The notes: generated by a model from the sequence alone, not told the origin. A stretch of 35,347 nt of DNA from Clostridia bacterium (GCA_017461635.1 JAFTXK010000081.1:1-35347); one strand, 5' to 3'. Shown: positions 8,518 through 17,228, numbered from the stretch's first letter. A program made the numbers and translations.

Positions 8518-8581
8518 AACGAGGAACGCGTATGCGTATCCACGGTCAAGCACCGCCATGAACGCATACAATGCGTTCCTC
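8514..8581 (-). terminator. Intrinsic terminator after the PucR-type regulator
   Basis: Minus-strand GAGGAACGC...TATGCGT pairs with ACGCATA...GCGTTCCTC, making about 16 bp with one bulge. A small inner stem CGGT / ACCG lies in the loop. The stem is followed by G and six T residues, and begins 43 bases after the regulator stop. Confidence 0.7.
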
Positions 8582-8624
8582 ATAATGATGTTTCACATTG
8601 TTACTGCCACTATGAAAGTATTGG

Positions 8625-9709
8625 TCAGAGTTTAGCGGGCTTGGAACTGAGATACTTCTTGACCATAAGAGCAACCTTGAAGGTGATCGCATGCTCGAAT
8701 TCACGAAGATCGAGACCTGTGAGCTTGCGGATCTTTTCGAGACGGTATACGAGAGTATTTCTGTGAACAAAAAGCTTTCTCGATGTCTCGGAAACATTGA
8801 GGTTATTCTCAAAGAACGCCTGAATTGTCTGGAGAGTTTCTCTGTCAAGGGATTCAAATCCGCCTTTTTTGAAAACCTCCTGAAGGAACATCTCGCAAAG
8901 TGTTGTGGGAAGCTGATAGATGAGACGTCCGATTCCGAGATTTTCATAGCTGACTATATTCTTTTCTGTTTCAAAGACCTTTCCGACCTCAAGGGCTACC
9001 TGAGCCTCTTTATAAGCCTTTGCAAGATCCTTGATATTATCTACCATGGTTGAAATACCGATGGAGACCTTAGCATAGAACTCTGTTGAAAGAGTATCTG
9101 CGATATTTGTAGCGATCTTTTCGATCTCCTTTGTATCGGTGCCGGGCTTCATATCCTTAACCAGAACTATATCATGCTCGCCGACGCTGATAACATAATC
9201 CTTTGTCTTATCGGGGAACATATTCTGAAGCATCTCAAAGGGCATGATATCGGTCTTGCCGTCAAATTTGATAAGGAATACAAGTCTGCTTTCATCCGTA
9301 TTGAAATGAAGCTCCTTGCTCTTGATATAAATATCACTTGGAAGAATGTTATCGAGAATTATGTTTTGATAAAAGAACCCTTATCATACTTTTCGTCATA
9401 GAGGTTCTTAATGTTTCCGAGGGAAATGGAAAGCAGCTTGGAAATTCTGTCAGCCATCTTATCCTCGCCCTCAACAAAAACCACATATTCAGCCTTTGCT
9501 CCGGATGCAACCGGTCTGTATGTATAACCGCCAACCGAAGCGATCTCTGCAGAATAGACCATTTCCTCACGGACGCCCTGCATTACCTCACCGATCTTTA
9601 CCAGTTCCGAGCAAGCAATGATAACATTATTCTCATCGATAACGCCGATAACTCGGTCGATGGCATCCTTCATCTGATGGATAACGCTTTGAAACAATCT
9701 GTTAGACAT
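8625..9709 (-). pseudogene. PucR/CdaR-type transcriptional regulator, interrupted by a one-base frame change
   Basis: Two adjacent frames together make one regulator of about 361 residues. The N-terminal piece (9709-9359) begins MSNRLFQSVIHQM and ends at TAA 9361-9359. The C-terminal piece continues in another frame from about 9366 to 8625 and carries the GGDEF-like middle region and the PucR C-terminal helix-turn-helix (NVSETSRKLFVHRNTLVYRLEKI). Reading across the join, FIK then NIILDNILPSDIY is restored if one A is added to the AAAA run at 9364-9367. A sequencing error, a real mutation or recoding could explain this; no canonical slippery heptamer is present. The ATG at 9709 has GGGAG eight bases upstream. 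Relatives sense sugar diacids, purines or other metabolites. Confidence 0.8.
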
Positions 9710-9763
9710 AATTTTCTCTCCCAATTCTTATCACTCGATTTGATTTTGGTACTTATTACCTAT

Positions 9764-9792
9764 ATTATACACCTATTATTGTTAAATTTCAA
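9764..9792 (-). promoter_or_regulatory. SigA-type promoter of the PucR-type regulator, overlapped by an inverted repeat
   Basis: Minus-strand TTGAAA (9792-9787) and TATAAT (9769-9764) with a 17-base spacer. A perfect 7-bp inverted repeat AAATTTC / GAAATTT at 9784-9809 covers the -35 and could be an operator for autoregulation; that is inference. Confidence 0.75.
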
Positions 9793-9818
9793 CAGATTTT
9801 TTGAAATTTTTTAGTATA

Positions 9819-10568
9819 TTACATCATTTTTACCGTATTTACGATGGTAAATACAAGATAACACGCAAAAAGCACGATAAGCGAGTAGAACGCCATATCC
9901 GCAAAGAAAAAGCTGAGAACTGCTCCCGCAATAAGAATCGCCGCGGAAACAATAAAGGGATAAGCCTTAAAGGTACCGTCTGTGATCTTAAGCTTAGCTT
10001 TGCCGAGCTTGATCTCAACGGGCTTCTTCTTATCTCCGATAACGAGCAGAACAGCTGCGATGCTGACAATGACAGCAAGAATAGCAGCAATGATATGCTC
10101 GGGACGGGTAGAAGAATGGATCATCATAAGAATTCCCGCGCCTACAGCGGCGTAAAGCGAGAAAACGAAAAATTCACGGTTAAAGAGATAATAAACGAAA
10201 TAAAGAGCCGCTGTAACTACGATATAAGCAATAGAGCTCTTGGAGCTGATTCTTCCGTATAGAGCAAAAATAGAAGTAAGCCAAAGAACTAAAGAAAGAA
10301 GATATCCACTGGAGAACACCTTGTTTTTCTCATCCTTGCCGCGCTTACGGCAAACCGCAAAAAATATTATTGCCGGAATACAGAGAACCGCAAAAACTAT
10401 TGCGATAACAGGTGCAACATTAAGAAGGAAGCTGTTATAATCCTCTGCCGTGCCGGTAAAATATGTAATGCTGAATATAACCGCTATCAGTGCCGCCAGC
10501 ACCACCAGCATCCTGTAATAAAGTACTTCAGATCTTTGAATTTTAGTGTCTTTTGCTTTCTTAGCCAT
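9819..10568 (-). CDS. Hypothetical polytopic membrane protein
   Basis: About 249 residues, with roughly seven hydrophobic segments separated by short basic loops (KKAKDTKIQRSE at the start, CRKRGKDEKNK after the second segment, GDKKKPVEIKLGKAKLK before the last two). I recognise no catalytic or transport motif, so no function is given. Of two nearby ATGs I chose 10568 because GGAG lies seven bases upstream of it, whereas the ATG at 10574 is only one base from that GGAG. It starts 17 bases after the rsmE stop and is probably in the same transcript. Its stop is followed by the regulator's promoter with no clear terminator. Confidence 0.75.
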   Translation of the reverse strand: MAKKAKDTKIQRSEVLYYRMLVVLAALIAVIFSITYFTGTAEDYNSFLLNVAPVIAIVFAVLCIPAIIFFAVCRKRGKDEKNKVFSSGYLLSLVLWLTSIFALYGRISSKSSIAYIVVTAALYFVYYLFNREFFVFSLYAAVGAGILMMIHSSTRPEHIIAAILAVIVSIAAVLLVIGDKKKPVEIKLGKAKLKITDGTFKAYPFIVSAAILIAGAVLSFFFADMAFYSLIVLFACYLVFTIVNTVKMM

Positions 10569-10585
10569 AACCATACTCCATTTTC

Positions 10586-11350
10586 TTACAGTTCAAACTC
10601 ATAAACAAGGCAAGCGAGCACGAATCCCGCCACCGTTTCGGATCGAAGTATCCTTCCTCCAAGCCCTGCCATGAGCATACCGTTTTCCTTAGCAAATTTT
10701 GCTTCCTCGGACGAGAACCCGCCCTCGGAGCCTATAACCACAGAAATCTCGGGTTTATTTCCCTTTTCTATGCCGATTTTTCCCTTCCAAGCACGAATAA
10801 GCTCTCCGAGCGGCACAGTTCCCTCTCCTTCGTAGCAGAAGATAGGCATATCAGCCTTCGAAGCCTCTATTATCGCGGTTTTGAAATCTGACGTTGGCAA
10901 TATCTCGGGAATTATCCCTCTGCCGCATTGCTTTGCGGCTTCGAGAGCGATACGCCTTCTGCGCTCCAGCTTTCTGTCAGCAGAATCCGTTTTTTCCTTG
11001 GCAATGCAGAATTCGCTCTCAAAGGTCATGAGCGAAGCCGCACCGCATTCGGTGGATTTCTGTATGACGGTATCAAGCTTATCGCCCTTGGGCAATGCCT
11101 GATATATCCTTGCCGCAAAAGGCGGCTCGGTAGTGAGCGCATGCGCATCCTTTATTTCGCAATGAACGCAATCGTTATCAAAAGAAGTCAGAGCACAGTC
11201 ATATTCCATCGTCTCTCCGTCGCAGACGGTAATACAGTCGCCTACAGCCATGCGAAGCGAACGGGAAATATGTCTTGCATCCTCGCCGCCGATGGTGACA
11301 GAGCGCTTTTCTTGATCGATGCTTTCCTTAGGAACGAAAAATCTTGGCAT
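10586..11350 (-). CDS. rsmE: 16S rRNA (uracil(1498)-N3)-methyltransferase RsmE
   Basis: SPOUT-class enzyme that methylates U1498 of 16S rRNA using S-adenosylmethionine. At 254 residues it matches the family. The N-terminus MPRFFVP...EDARHISRSLRM is the PUA-like part. The knotted C-terminal domain ends in VVIGSEGGFSSEEAKFA and LGGRILRSETVAGF, the cofactor-binding knot. The start at 11350 is set by the family N-terminus and by GGAG six bases upstream. Frame continuation further upstream overlaps the promoter. prmA, a frequent upstream partner, is not next to it here. Confidence 0.95.
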   Translation of the reverse strand: MPRFFVPKESIDQEKRSVTIGGEDARHISRSLRMAVGDCITVCDGETMEYDCALTSFDNDCVHCEIKDAHALTTEPPFAARIYQALPKGDKLDTVIQKSTECGAASLMTFESEFCIAKEKTDSADRKLERRRRIALEAAKQCGRGIIPEILPTSDFKTAIIEASKADMPIFCYEGEGTVPLGELIRAWKGKIGIEKGNKPEISVVIGSEGGFSSEEAKFAKENGMLMAGLGGRILRSETVAGFVLACLVYEFEL

Positions 11351-11428
11351 AAAAATCTCCGATTTGAGATATCGCGTCATTTTTCCCAAAATGCGCAAAA
11401 TACCCCTATATATACTTATGCGTAGTAT

Positions 11429-11457
11429 ATTATACACCATCCGAAGCGATTTGTCAA
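11429..11457 (-). promoter_or_regulatory. Perfect consensus SigA promoter for rsmE
   Basis: TTGACA (11457-11452), 17-base spacer, TATAAT (11434-11429) on the minus strand, about 80 bases before the rsmE start. The rest of 11458-11608 is AT-rich and holds nothing I can assign. Confidence 0.85.
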
Positions 11458-11608
11458 AGGTTTTTTAATCATTTTTCCAAAAATATTTGCCAAAATATAA
11501 AAAAATCGCGGTTTTATGCCCTTTTAAACTATTTATTTCCACAAAACACTTGGGAATTTTGGACAAAAAACGATTTTTCCTTTTGTGAAAAATAATTCAA
11601 GCAATTAT

Positions 11609-11645
11609 ATATAAAACCGCCGCCCGGGTTTCGAGCGGCGGCTGG
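11609..11645 (-). terminator. Intrinsic terminator of the sugar catabolic operon
   Basis: Minus-strand stem CCGCCGC (11641-11635) pairs with GCGGCGG (11623-11617), followed by TTTTATAT, shortly after the stop at 11661. It is the strongest GC-rich stem in the window. Confidence 0.85.
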
Positions 11646-11660
11646 TTTTTATGTAAAAAA

Positions 11661-12830
11661 TTATTTACCCGAGTTGTAAGATCCCGATGTATCGGCAACA
11701 ACGCTTTTAACATTAGTCTTACGTCTTGAGGTTGCAACTCTCTTCATAAGCTCTTCCTTATAAAGATCTGCATCGATGGGAAGCTCGATAGGCTTGCCGA
11801 GCCAAGAGGAAAGATGCATTGCATTGGAAAGTGTCAGCCCATTAATACCCTCTCTGCCGTCTGCAACAAGCTCTGTACCGTTCAGAATGGCGTTTGTAAA
11901 TGCACGGAGAACGCCGTCATGCTGAGGATTCTCGCCGTCTGTCTCAACTTCGATCTCCTCAACCTTGGGAGAACCGAAGGGAGAGGTATTTGTCTTGGTG
12001 AATTCGGGCTCCATAACATCAAGCTTATAAAGCTTAAGAGTATTGCCGTCGCAAACCAGCTTACCGCCGTCCATGGTGATCTCAAAATGGTTCGTACCGG
12101 GAGCGTCACCTGTAGAAGTGATGAATGTACCTGTTGCTCCGTTTGCATACTCAACATATGCGGTAACATCGTCTTCAACCTCGATATCATGCCACTTGCC
12201 GAGGTGCAGATTTGCGCTTACCTTTACAGGCATGCCGCAGATCCACTGCCAGAGGTCAAGGTTATGGGGGCACTGGTTAAGAAGAACTCCGCCGCCTTCA
12301 CCGCTCCATGTTGCGCGCCATGCGCCGCTATCATAATAGCACTGAGAACGATACCAGTTTGTGATGATCCAGTTTGTTCTGCGGATAGCACCGAGCTCGC
12401 CGCTTGAAACCAGCTCCTTCATCTTTCTGTAAACGCAGTTGGTTCTCTGATTGAACATCATAGCGAACTTAAGCTCGGGATGCTTATCAGCCTCTGCGAT
12501 CATCTCCTCAACAGCCTTTGTATAAACACCTGCGGGCTTCTCGCACATAACATGAAGACCATGCTTCAGACCCTCAATTGAAAGACCGGGATGGTCATAG
12601 TGAGGAACAGCAACGAGAACCGCGTCGATAAGTCCGGATTCCATCATCTTAACGCCGTCATCAAAGCACTCAACCTCGGGAGCTATATTTTTTGCAGCCT
12701 CAAGTCTTTCGGGATTGATATCTGCAACAGCAGTTACAATCATACCGGGAATATTGCCGTTCTTTACTCTTTCAAGATGTCCGGTACCCATGTTACCCAC
12801 ACCGATAATACCAAGTCTTACGATTTCCAT
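11661..12830 (-). CDS. Gfo/Idh/MocA-family NAD(P)-dependent oxidoreductase
   Basis: A 389-residue cytoplasmic dehydrogenase. The Rossmann motif is at the N-terminus (RLGIIGVGNMGTGH) and the family's EKP motif is in HVMCEKPAGV. The C-terminal alpha/beta domain includes GEGGGVLLNQCPHNLDLWQW, whose D and H fit the substrate-binding and catalytic region. The family oxidises or reduces sugars, inositols and sugar acids; the substrate cannot be named. GGAGG lies nine bases before the ATG. It is the last of three genes spaced 18 bases apart, with a TIM-barrel epimerase and an SDR dehydrogenase, so a sugar-acid or polyol pathway is likely. Confidence 0.92.
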   Translation of the reverse strand: MEIVRLGIIGVGNMGTGHLERVKNGNIPGMIVTAVADINPERLEAAKNIAPEVECFDDGVKMMESGLIDAVLVAVPHYDHPGLSIEGLKHGLHVMCEKPAGVYTKAVEEMIAEADKHPELKFAMMFNQRTNCVYRKMKELVSSGELGAIRRTNWIITNWYRSQCYYDSGAWRATWSGEGGGVLLNQCPHNLDLWQWICGMPVKVSANLHLGKWHDIEVEDDVTAYVEYANGATGTFITSTGDAPGTNHFEITMDGGKLVCDGNTLKLYKLDVMEPEFTKTNTSPFGSPKVEEIEVETDGENPQHDGVLRAFTNAILNGTELVADGREGINGLTLSNAMHLSSWLGKPIELPIDADLYKEELMKRVATSRRKTNVKSVVADTSGSYNSGK

Positions 12831-12848
12831 ATTTATTATCCTCCAAAA

Positions 12849-13694
12849 TTAGATTTTATTAATTATTTCCTTAAGTGAAACAACAGCGCAGTCGAAAGCC
12901 TCATCATTTGAATCGAAGGAATAAAGCTTTCCTACCTCGCTCTTTTCATCACCCTCAAGACCGCTGAGACCAACGAAATCCGAAAGATGAGGCTCAAGCG
13001 TGAGTACATCGCTTGCAAGTCCGTTATATTCTGGCAGGATCTTATCGAGACAGCCTATACCCTTACCTGCGGGAACGACCATACCGCCCTCAACGCAATC
13101 CTTGATGTGGAAATAGTATACATATTTCTTAAGCAGCTTCCAAGCCTCCATGGTATCCTGACCGCTCTGAATGAAGTTTGCGGGGTCAAAGACGGCCTTC
13201 AGTTCGGGAAGAGCAGCCTGTATCTCGTCGCAACGGGATGCGATATCGCCATATATACCCTTTTCGTTCTCATGACAGAGAATAACACCGCTTCCCTTCG
13301 CCATCTCAATATACTTTGAAAGGCGGTAAAGAACCTCGTCACGGTATTCGGGCTTGCCCTCTGTACCGAAGAAGCTGAAGAGCCTTATACACTTTGCTTC
13401 CATAATAGTTGCCGTTTCAAGAACTCTCTTGAACTGCTCACTCTCAAAAGTGAAATCGTCATGGATATCCGTCTTACCTACGGGAGAGCCTATGGACCAT
13501 ACCGAAAGTCCTGCGGCAGAAAGCTTGTTCTTAACTTCCTTTGCCTTTGCGGAATCTATCTTTGCTACGTTTTCTCCGTCAACGCCTCTTACCTCAAGCA
13601 TGGAAACACCATTGCGCACCATTGCCTTTATCTGTTCGTCAACAAGAGGGCTTGCCTCATCGGCAAAAGCCGCAAGTCTGAAATTGTTAGCCAT
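12849..13694 (-). CDS. Sugar phosphate isomerase/epimerase (AP endonuclease 2-type TIM barrel)
   Basis: A 281-residue TIM-barrel protein of the xylose isomerase-like family. The probable metal ligands occur in order: E in LCHENEKG, D in AVFDPANF, H in YYFHIKD and E in TLEPHL. The family includes inosose, tagatose and hydroxypyruvate isomerases or epimerases; I cannot choose among them. The start MANNFRLAAF has AAGGA eight to nine bases upstream. Its place between an SDR and a Gfo/Idh dehydrogenase suggests it interconverts a keto-sugar intermediate in the same pathway. Confidence 0.88.
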   Translation of the reverse strand: MANNFRLAAFADEASPLVDEQIKAMVRNGVSMLEVRGVDGENVAKIDSAKAKEVKNKLSAAGLSVWSIGSPVGKTDIHDDFTFESEQFKRVLETATIMEAKCIRLFSFFGTEGKPEYRDEVLYRLSKYIEMAKGSGVILCHENEKGIYGDIASRCDEIQAALPELKAVFDPANFIQSGQDTMEAWKLLKKYVYYFHIKDCVEGGMVVPAGKGIGCLDKILPEYNGLASDVLTLEPHLSDFVGLSGLEGDEKSEVGKLYSFDSNDEAFDCAVVSLKEIINKI

Positions 13695-13712
13695 ATTATT
13701 TTCCTTTCTTAA

Positions 13713-14537
13713 TTAGACACCCGAATATGCCGAGAAGCCGCCGTCAACGGGAATAACTATACCCGTTACGAAGCTTGACGCCTCGGAATCTGTGAGATAT
13801 TTAAGTGTTCCGAGAAGCTCCTCGGGCTTGCCAAAGCGACCCATAGGGGTAGCCGCAAGGATCTTACCTGTTCTGGGAGTAGGCGTACCGTCCTCATTAA
13901 AGAGAAGCGCCTGATTCTGTTTTGTAACAAAGAATCCGGGAGCGATAGCATTTACTCTTATACCCGTATTTGCAAAGTGAACTGCCAGCCACTGAGTAAA
14001 GTTAGAAACTCCTGCCTTAGCCGCGCTGTATGCCGGGATCTTTGTAAGAGGAGTATAAGCATTCATCGAAGAAACATTGATGATGCTGCAGCCCTCTCTG
14101 CCGATCATGTCAGCGGCAAAAACCTGTGTGGGAATAAGAGTTCCCATAAGATTGAGGCTGAATACGAAATTAAAGCCTTCTTTATCAAGATTGAAGAAGG
14201 TCTTGATATCGTCTCTTGTCTCATCGCCCTCCTCGAAATATTCATGAGCAGTGGTAGCTCTGGGATTGTTTCCGCCCGCACCGTTTATAAGAACATCACA
14301 CTTGCCAAGGTCAGAAAGGACCTTCTGATGAACCTCTTCGAGAGCATCCTTTTCAAGAACATTTGCGGCATAAGCAAACGCCTTTCCGCCACTCTTGCGG
14401 ATATCTTCGGCAACAGCCTCCGCAGCCTCACCGTTAAGATCAAGAAGAGCAACGCCATAGCCGTTTCTCGCCATCTCTGCGGCAAAAGCGGAGCAAAGAA
14501 CGCCGCCTGCACCGGTTACAACACATACTTTTGACAT
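13713..14537 (-). CDS. Short-chain dehydrogenase/reductase, resembling D-mannonate (fructuronate) oxidoreductases
   Basis: A 274-residue classical SDR. Its cofactor motif is VTGAGGVLCSAFA, NAG appears as NGAGG, the catalytic serine is in INVSSMN and the YxxxK pair in YSAAK. The segment NNPRATTAHEYFEEGDE and the C-terminal GFFVTKQNQALLF resemble the SDR-type fructuronate reductases of Firmicutes, so a uronate or related sugar acid is a reasonable guess. I chose the ATG at 14537 because GGAGG lies seven bases upstream and the cofactor motif follows at once. First gene of a three-gene operon, divergent from an AraC regulator. Confidence 0.88.
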   Translation of the reverse strand: MSKVCVVTGAGGVLCSAFAAEMARNGYGVALLDLNGEAAEAVAEDIRKSGGKAFAYAANVLEKDALEEVHQKVLSDLGKCDVLINGAGGNNPRATTAHEYFEEGDETRDDIKTFFNLDKEGFNFVFSLNLMGTLIPTQVFAADMIGREGCSIINVSSMNAYTPLTKIPAYSAAKAGVSNFTQWLAVHFANTGIRVNAIAPGFFVTKQNQALLFNEDGTPTPRTGKILAATPMGRFGKPEELLGTLKYLTDSEASSFVTGIVIPVDGGFSAYSGV

Positions 14538-14585
14538 AATTAAACCTCCGTGCCGTTTTTTCGGCAAATTAAAATTACCACTTAT

Positions 14586-14617
14586 ATTATACAACTCTTT
14601 TTAAACAATAAAATTGT
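14586..14617 (-). promoter_or_regulatory. Promoter of the SDR operon with operator-like inverted repeat
   Basis: Minus-strand TATAAT at 14591-14586. At 17 bases spacing the -35 would be ATTTTA, far from consensus. A perfect inverted repeat ACAAT-AAA-ATTGT (14605-14617) covers that -35. A good -10 with a poor -35 under a palindrome is the usual picture of an activated promoter; the divergent AraC protein is the obvious candidate. Confidence 0.6.
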
Positions 14618-14635
14618 ATATATCCACAAAAAATA

Positions 14636-14664
14636 TTGCATATTTAAAACAAATGTGGTATAAT
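14636..14664 (+). promoter_or_regulatory. Promoter of the araC-type regulator
   Basis: TTGCAT (14636-14641), 17-base spacer, TATAAT (14659-14664) on the plus strand, about 50 bases before the ATG. It is back-to-back with the SDR operon promoter. Confidence 0.75.
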
Positions 14665-14719
14665 TAAGAAAAAGGTGTATAATATTAGCGTACATAAACA
14701 TAAATGGCAGGTAAAAAAC

Positions 14720-15565
14720 ATGACCATCTACAAAAAAGGGGATCTTTATCTCCATCATTCCATCGATGAAAAGCCTAAGGATTCAGATTTTCTGACCCAT
14801 GCGCATAGATGCTGTGAGCTTTTCTATTTCATCTCGGGAAACGGCTTCTATACCGTTGAGGGTACCGATTATCCTCTTACACCGGGATGCGTGCTCATCA
14901 TGCGTTACGGCGAGGTTCACAAGCTCCATATCAGTCCCGATACCGCATACGAGCGCATTACTTTCCATTTTCCGCTTTCGATGGTCGAGGATAACCCATG
15001 GTGCTCTCATCTTGCAAAGCTCTATACCGAAAGGCCAATCGGAAAGGGCAACCTTTTCTGCGGCAATGCTGATTCGGTATCCTTTATAGACACCTGCATG
15101 CGCCGCATGTGCCGAGAGAATGTCGCAAGCGAAGAGGAACGCCTGGCACTTATGTTCTCCAATCTGACAGCCGTTCTCAGCGAGCTCCGCAATATTGAAA
15201 ACGGAAATTCAAACGACCTTAATATAACGATCTCGGTTGAAGATGCAACCAACGAGATAGTGGGAAGCGTCATTACATATATAAATGCGCATCTCACAGA
15301 GGACTGGACTCTCGACACACTCGAACAGGAATTCTTCTTCAGCAAATCATATATCAACCGAGCTTTCAAGCAGTCAACGGGCTCTTCGGTATGGGACTAT
15401 GTTGTTCTGAAGCGTCTTCTTGTTGCCCGGAATCTTCTCCGCGAGGGCAAGAACGCTACCGTTGCGGCGGCAGAATGCGGCTTTCGAGATTATTCGTCCT
15501 TCTACCGCCAGTATAAGCGGCGTTTCGGTATTTCTCCCATTGACGACCGCAGAAATCCCCAATAA
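14720..15565 (+). CDS. AraC-family transcriptional regulator
   Basis: 281 residues with an N-terminal cupin-type sensing domain (HAHRCCELFYFISG, YPLTPGCVLIMRYGEVHKLH) and a C-terminal pair of helix-turn-helix motifs (WTLDTLEQEFFFSKSYINRAFK and ATVAAAECGFRDYSSFYRQYKR, ending RFGISP). The domain plan is that of sugar-responsive activators. The start is set at the ATG before TIYKKGD, where the cupin begins. Only a weak AGG precedes it, and a GTG at 14675 overlaps the promoter region. It is divergent from the SDR operon and probably activates it. The next gene follows 12 bases after the stop. Confidence 0.92.
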   Translation: MTIYKKGDLYLHHSIDEKPKDSDFLTHAHRCCELFYFISGNGFYTVEGTDYPLTPGCVLIMRYGEVHKLHISPDTAYERITFHFPLSMVEDNPWCSHLAKLYTERPIGKGNLFCGNADSVSFIDTCMRRMCRENVASEEERLALMFSNLTAVLSELRNIENGNSNDLNITISVEDATNEIVGSVITYINAHLTEDWTLDTLEQEFFFSKSYINRAFKQSTGSSVWDYVVLKRLLVARNLLREGKNATVAAAECGFRDYSSFYRQYKRRFGISPIDDRRNPQ

Positions 15566-15577
15566 GGAGGTCTTTTC

Positions 15578-17221
15578 ATGAACAAAACAGCAAAAAAGCT
15601 TATCCTTTCCGCAGTGCTTCTTCTCTTAGGCGGCGGTATTTCCTATTATGTCACCCTGCCGCCATTGAATCCGAGAAGCACTGAATTCTGGACATTCCTC
15701 ACATGGCTTCTTCTCCTTGCTCTCCTTCCATTTGCTTTGACCGATAAAAGCAAGGTGATAAAGAATAATTCAAAGGGAAAGGGATTTTATGTGAATCTCG
15801 ATTTTAAGTCACTCAACCTTTGGATAGTATGCGCCATTGTTCTTCCTCTTATTATCATCTTTGTCGGAAATCTCTCCTCCGCAACGATCTTCAGAGCTAA
15901 GGATTATGCTTCTCTGATCGAGGTTGAAGAAGCTGTATTTGAAGAGGATATGCCTCAGACAAATGATGTGACGAACATCGCGCTGATGGACACAAATTCC
16001 GCAATAATAATCGGTAACAGAGCCCTCGGTTCACTTTCCGAAGTAGTTTCGCAGTATCAGTCAAGCGGTATCTATTCTCAGATAAATTTCGAAGGCTCAC
16101 CTAAAAAGGTCAGTTCGCTCGAATATGCAGATTTCTTCAAATGGCTTGGCAACCGCGGCAGCGGAATTCCCGGTTATATCATGGTCGATCCCGTTTATAA
16201 CACCTCTGAATACATAAAGCTTGAAAAGCCTATTCACTATACCGACAGCGGTTATTTCAGCGACGACCTTATGAGAAAGCTCCGCTTCTCATACCCCACA
16301 AAGATATTCGGAACTCTCAGCTTTGAGATCGACGAGAACGGAGATCCCTATTATATCGTTTCATGTCTCACACCTCGAATAGGGCTTTTCGGCGCGCTTG
16401 ACGTAAGCGAAGTGATCATCTTTGATCCCTGTGACGGTTCCTCTGAAATTTATGATGTTGCAGAAACGCCCTCGTGGATAGATATCGTCTATCACGGAAG
16501 TCTTGCAACGCAAAAATACAACTGGCAGGGCATGCTTTCGGGAGGCTACTTGAACAGCGTTATCGGAAATGTTGGCTGTAAGATGACCACAGACGATTTC
16601 GGCTACATAGTTCGCGGCGATGATGTATGGTATTTCACAGGTGTTACGTCGGTAGCGGCAGACGAGAGCAATATCGGATTTATCCTTTCCAATGCACGTA
16701 CAGGTGAATATAAATTCTATCCCGTTGTAGGTGCTGAGGAATACAGTGCAATGACTGCCGCAGAGGGCGAAGTCCAGGAAAAGGGCTATGTTGCCTCCTT
16801 CCCTTCCCTCATAAATGTTGCGGGCGAAGCGACCTACATCATGGTTCTCAAAGACAGCGGCGGACTTGTTAAGCTATATGCACTTGTAAACGTTGAACAG
16901 TACAGTATTGTAGCAACAGGTGAAACGCAGTCCGAGGTAATGGCGAGTTACAAAAAGCTTCTTCGGGAGAACGGAATTTCGGGAGGAGCATCGGCATTTG
17001 GCGAAGAGGTATCTTTCACAGTCTCCGAGGTTCGCATAGTTGAGCTTTCGGGTGAACCTATCATTTATCTTCTCACCGAGGATGGGACAGTATACAAGGG
17101 CAACATAGCCATCGACGAAGGTCCTATCCGCATCCGAGAAGGAGACAGCATTAAAGTTATCGCAACCGAATCCTCTACCGAGGATATCTTCAATATCGAA
17201 GAATGGGAGCTTTTGGATTGA
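15578..17221 (+). CDS. Unrecognised membrane-anchored protein with a large C-terminal domain
   Basis: 547 residues. Three hydrophobic segments lie near the N-terminus (about 8-28, 36-55 and 83-104), and a predicted soluble domain of about 440 residues follows. The soluble part is acidic and rich in beta-type segments, with repeated FxxxxxxGxPxYI-like phrases (for example DENGDPYYIVSCLTPRIG and NVAGEATYIMVLKD). I see no catalytic motif and cannot name a family. The ATG has AAGGAGG about eight bases upstream. It follows the AraC gene by 12 bases and ends in a 44-bp palindrome, so the two probably share a transcript. The single frame and good codon use make it a real gene. Confidence 0.85.
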   Translation: MNKTAKKLILSAVLLLLGGGISYYVTLPPLNPRSTEFWTFLTWLLLLALLPFALTDKSKVIKNNSKGKGFYVNLDFKSLNLWIVCAIVLPLIIIFVGNLSSATIFRAKDYASLIEVEEAVFEEDMPQTNDVTNIALMDTNSAIIIGNRALGSLSEVVSQYQSSGIYSQINFEGSPKKVSSLEYADFFKWLGNRGSGIPGYIMVDPVYNTSEYIKLEKPIHYTDSGYFSDDLMRKLRFSYPTKIFGTLSFEIDENGDPYYIVSCLTPRIGLFGALDVSEVIIFDPCDGSSEIYDVAETPSWIDIVYHGSLATQKYNWQGMLSGGYLNSVIGNVGCKMTTDDFGYIVRGDDVWYFTGVTSVAADESNIGFILSNARTGEYKFYPVVGAEEYSAMTAAEGEVQEKGYVASFPSLINVAGEATYIMVLKDSGGLVKLYALVNVEQYSIVATGETQSEVMASYKKLLRENGISGGASAFGEEVSFTVSEVRIVELSGEPIIYLLTEDGTVYKGNIAIDEGPIRIREGDSIKVIATESSTEDIFNIEEWELLD

Positions 17222-17228
17222 TCCACAA

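Noticed and set aside
8546-8947. Minus-strand frame of 133 codons beneath the PucR-type regulator
   Set aside because: Overlaps the conserved helix-turn-helix region in a different frame; low-complexity shadow.
9359-9370. Programmed -1 frameshift in the PucR-type regulator
   Set aside because: The local sequence ATC AAA ACA TAA lacks an X XXY YYZ slippery site, so a missing base is a simpler explanation.
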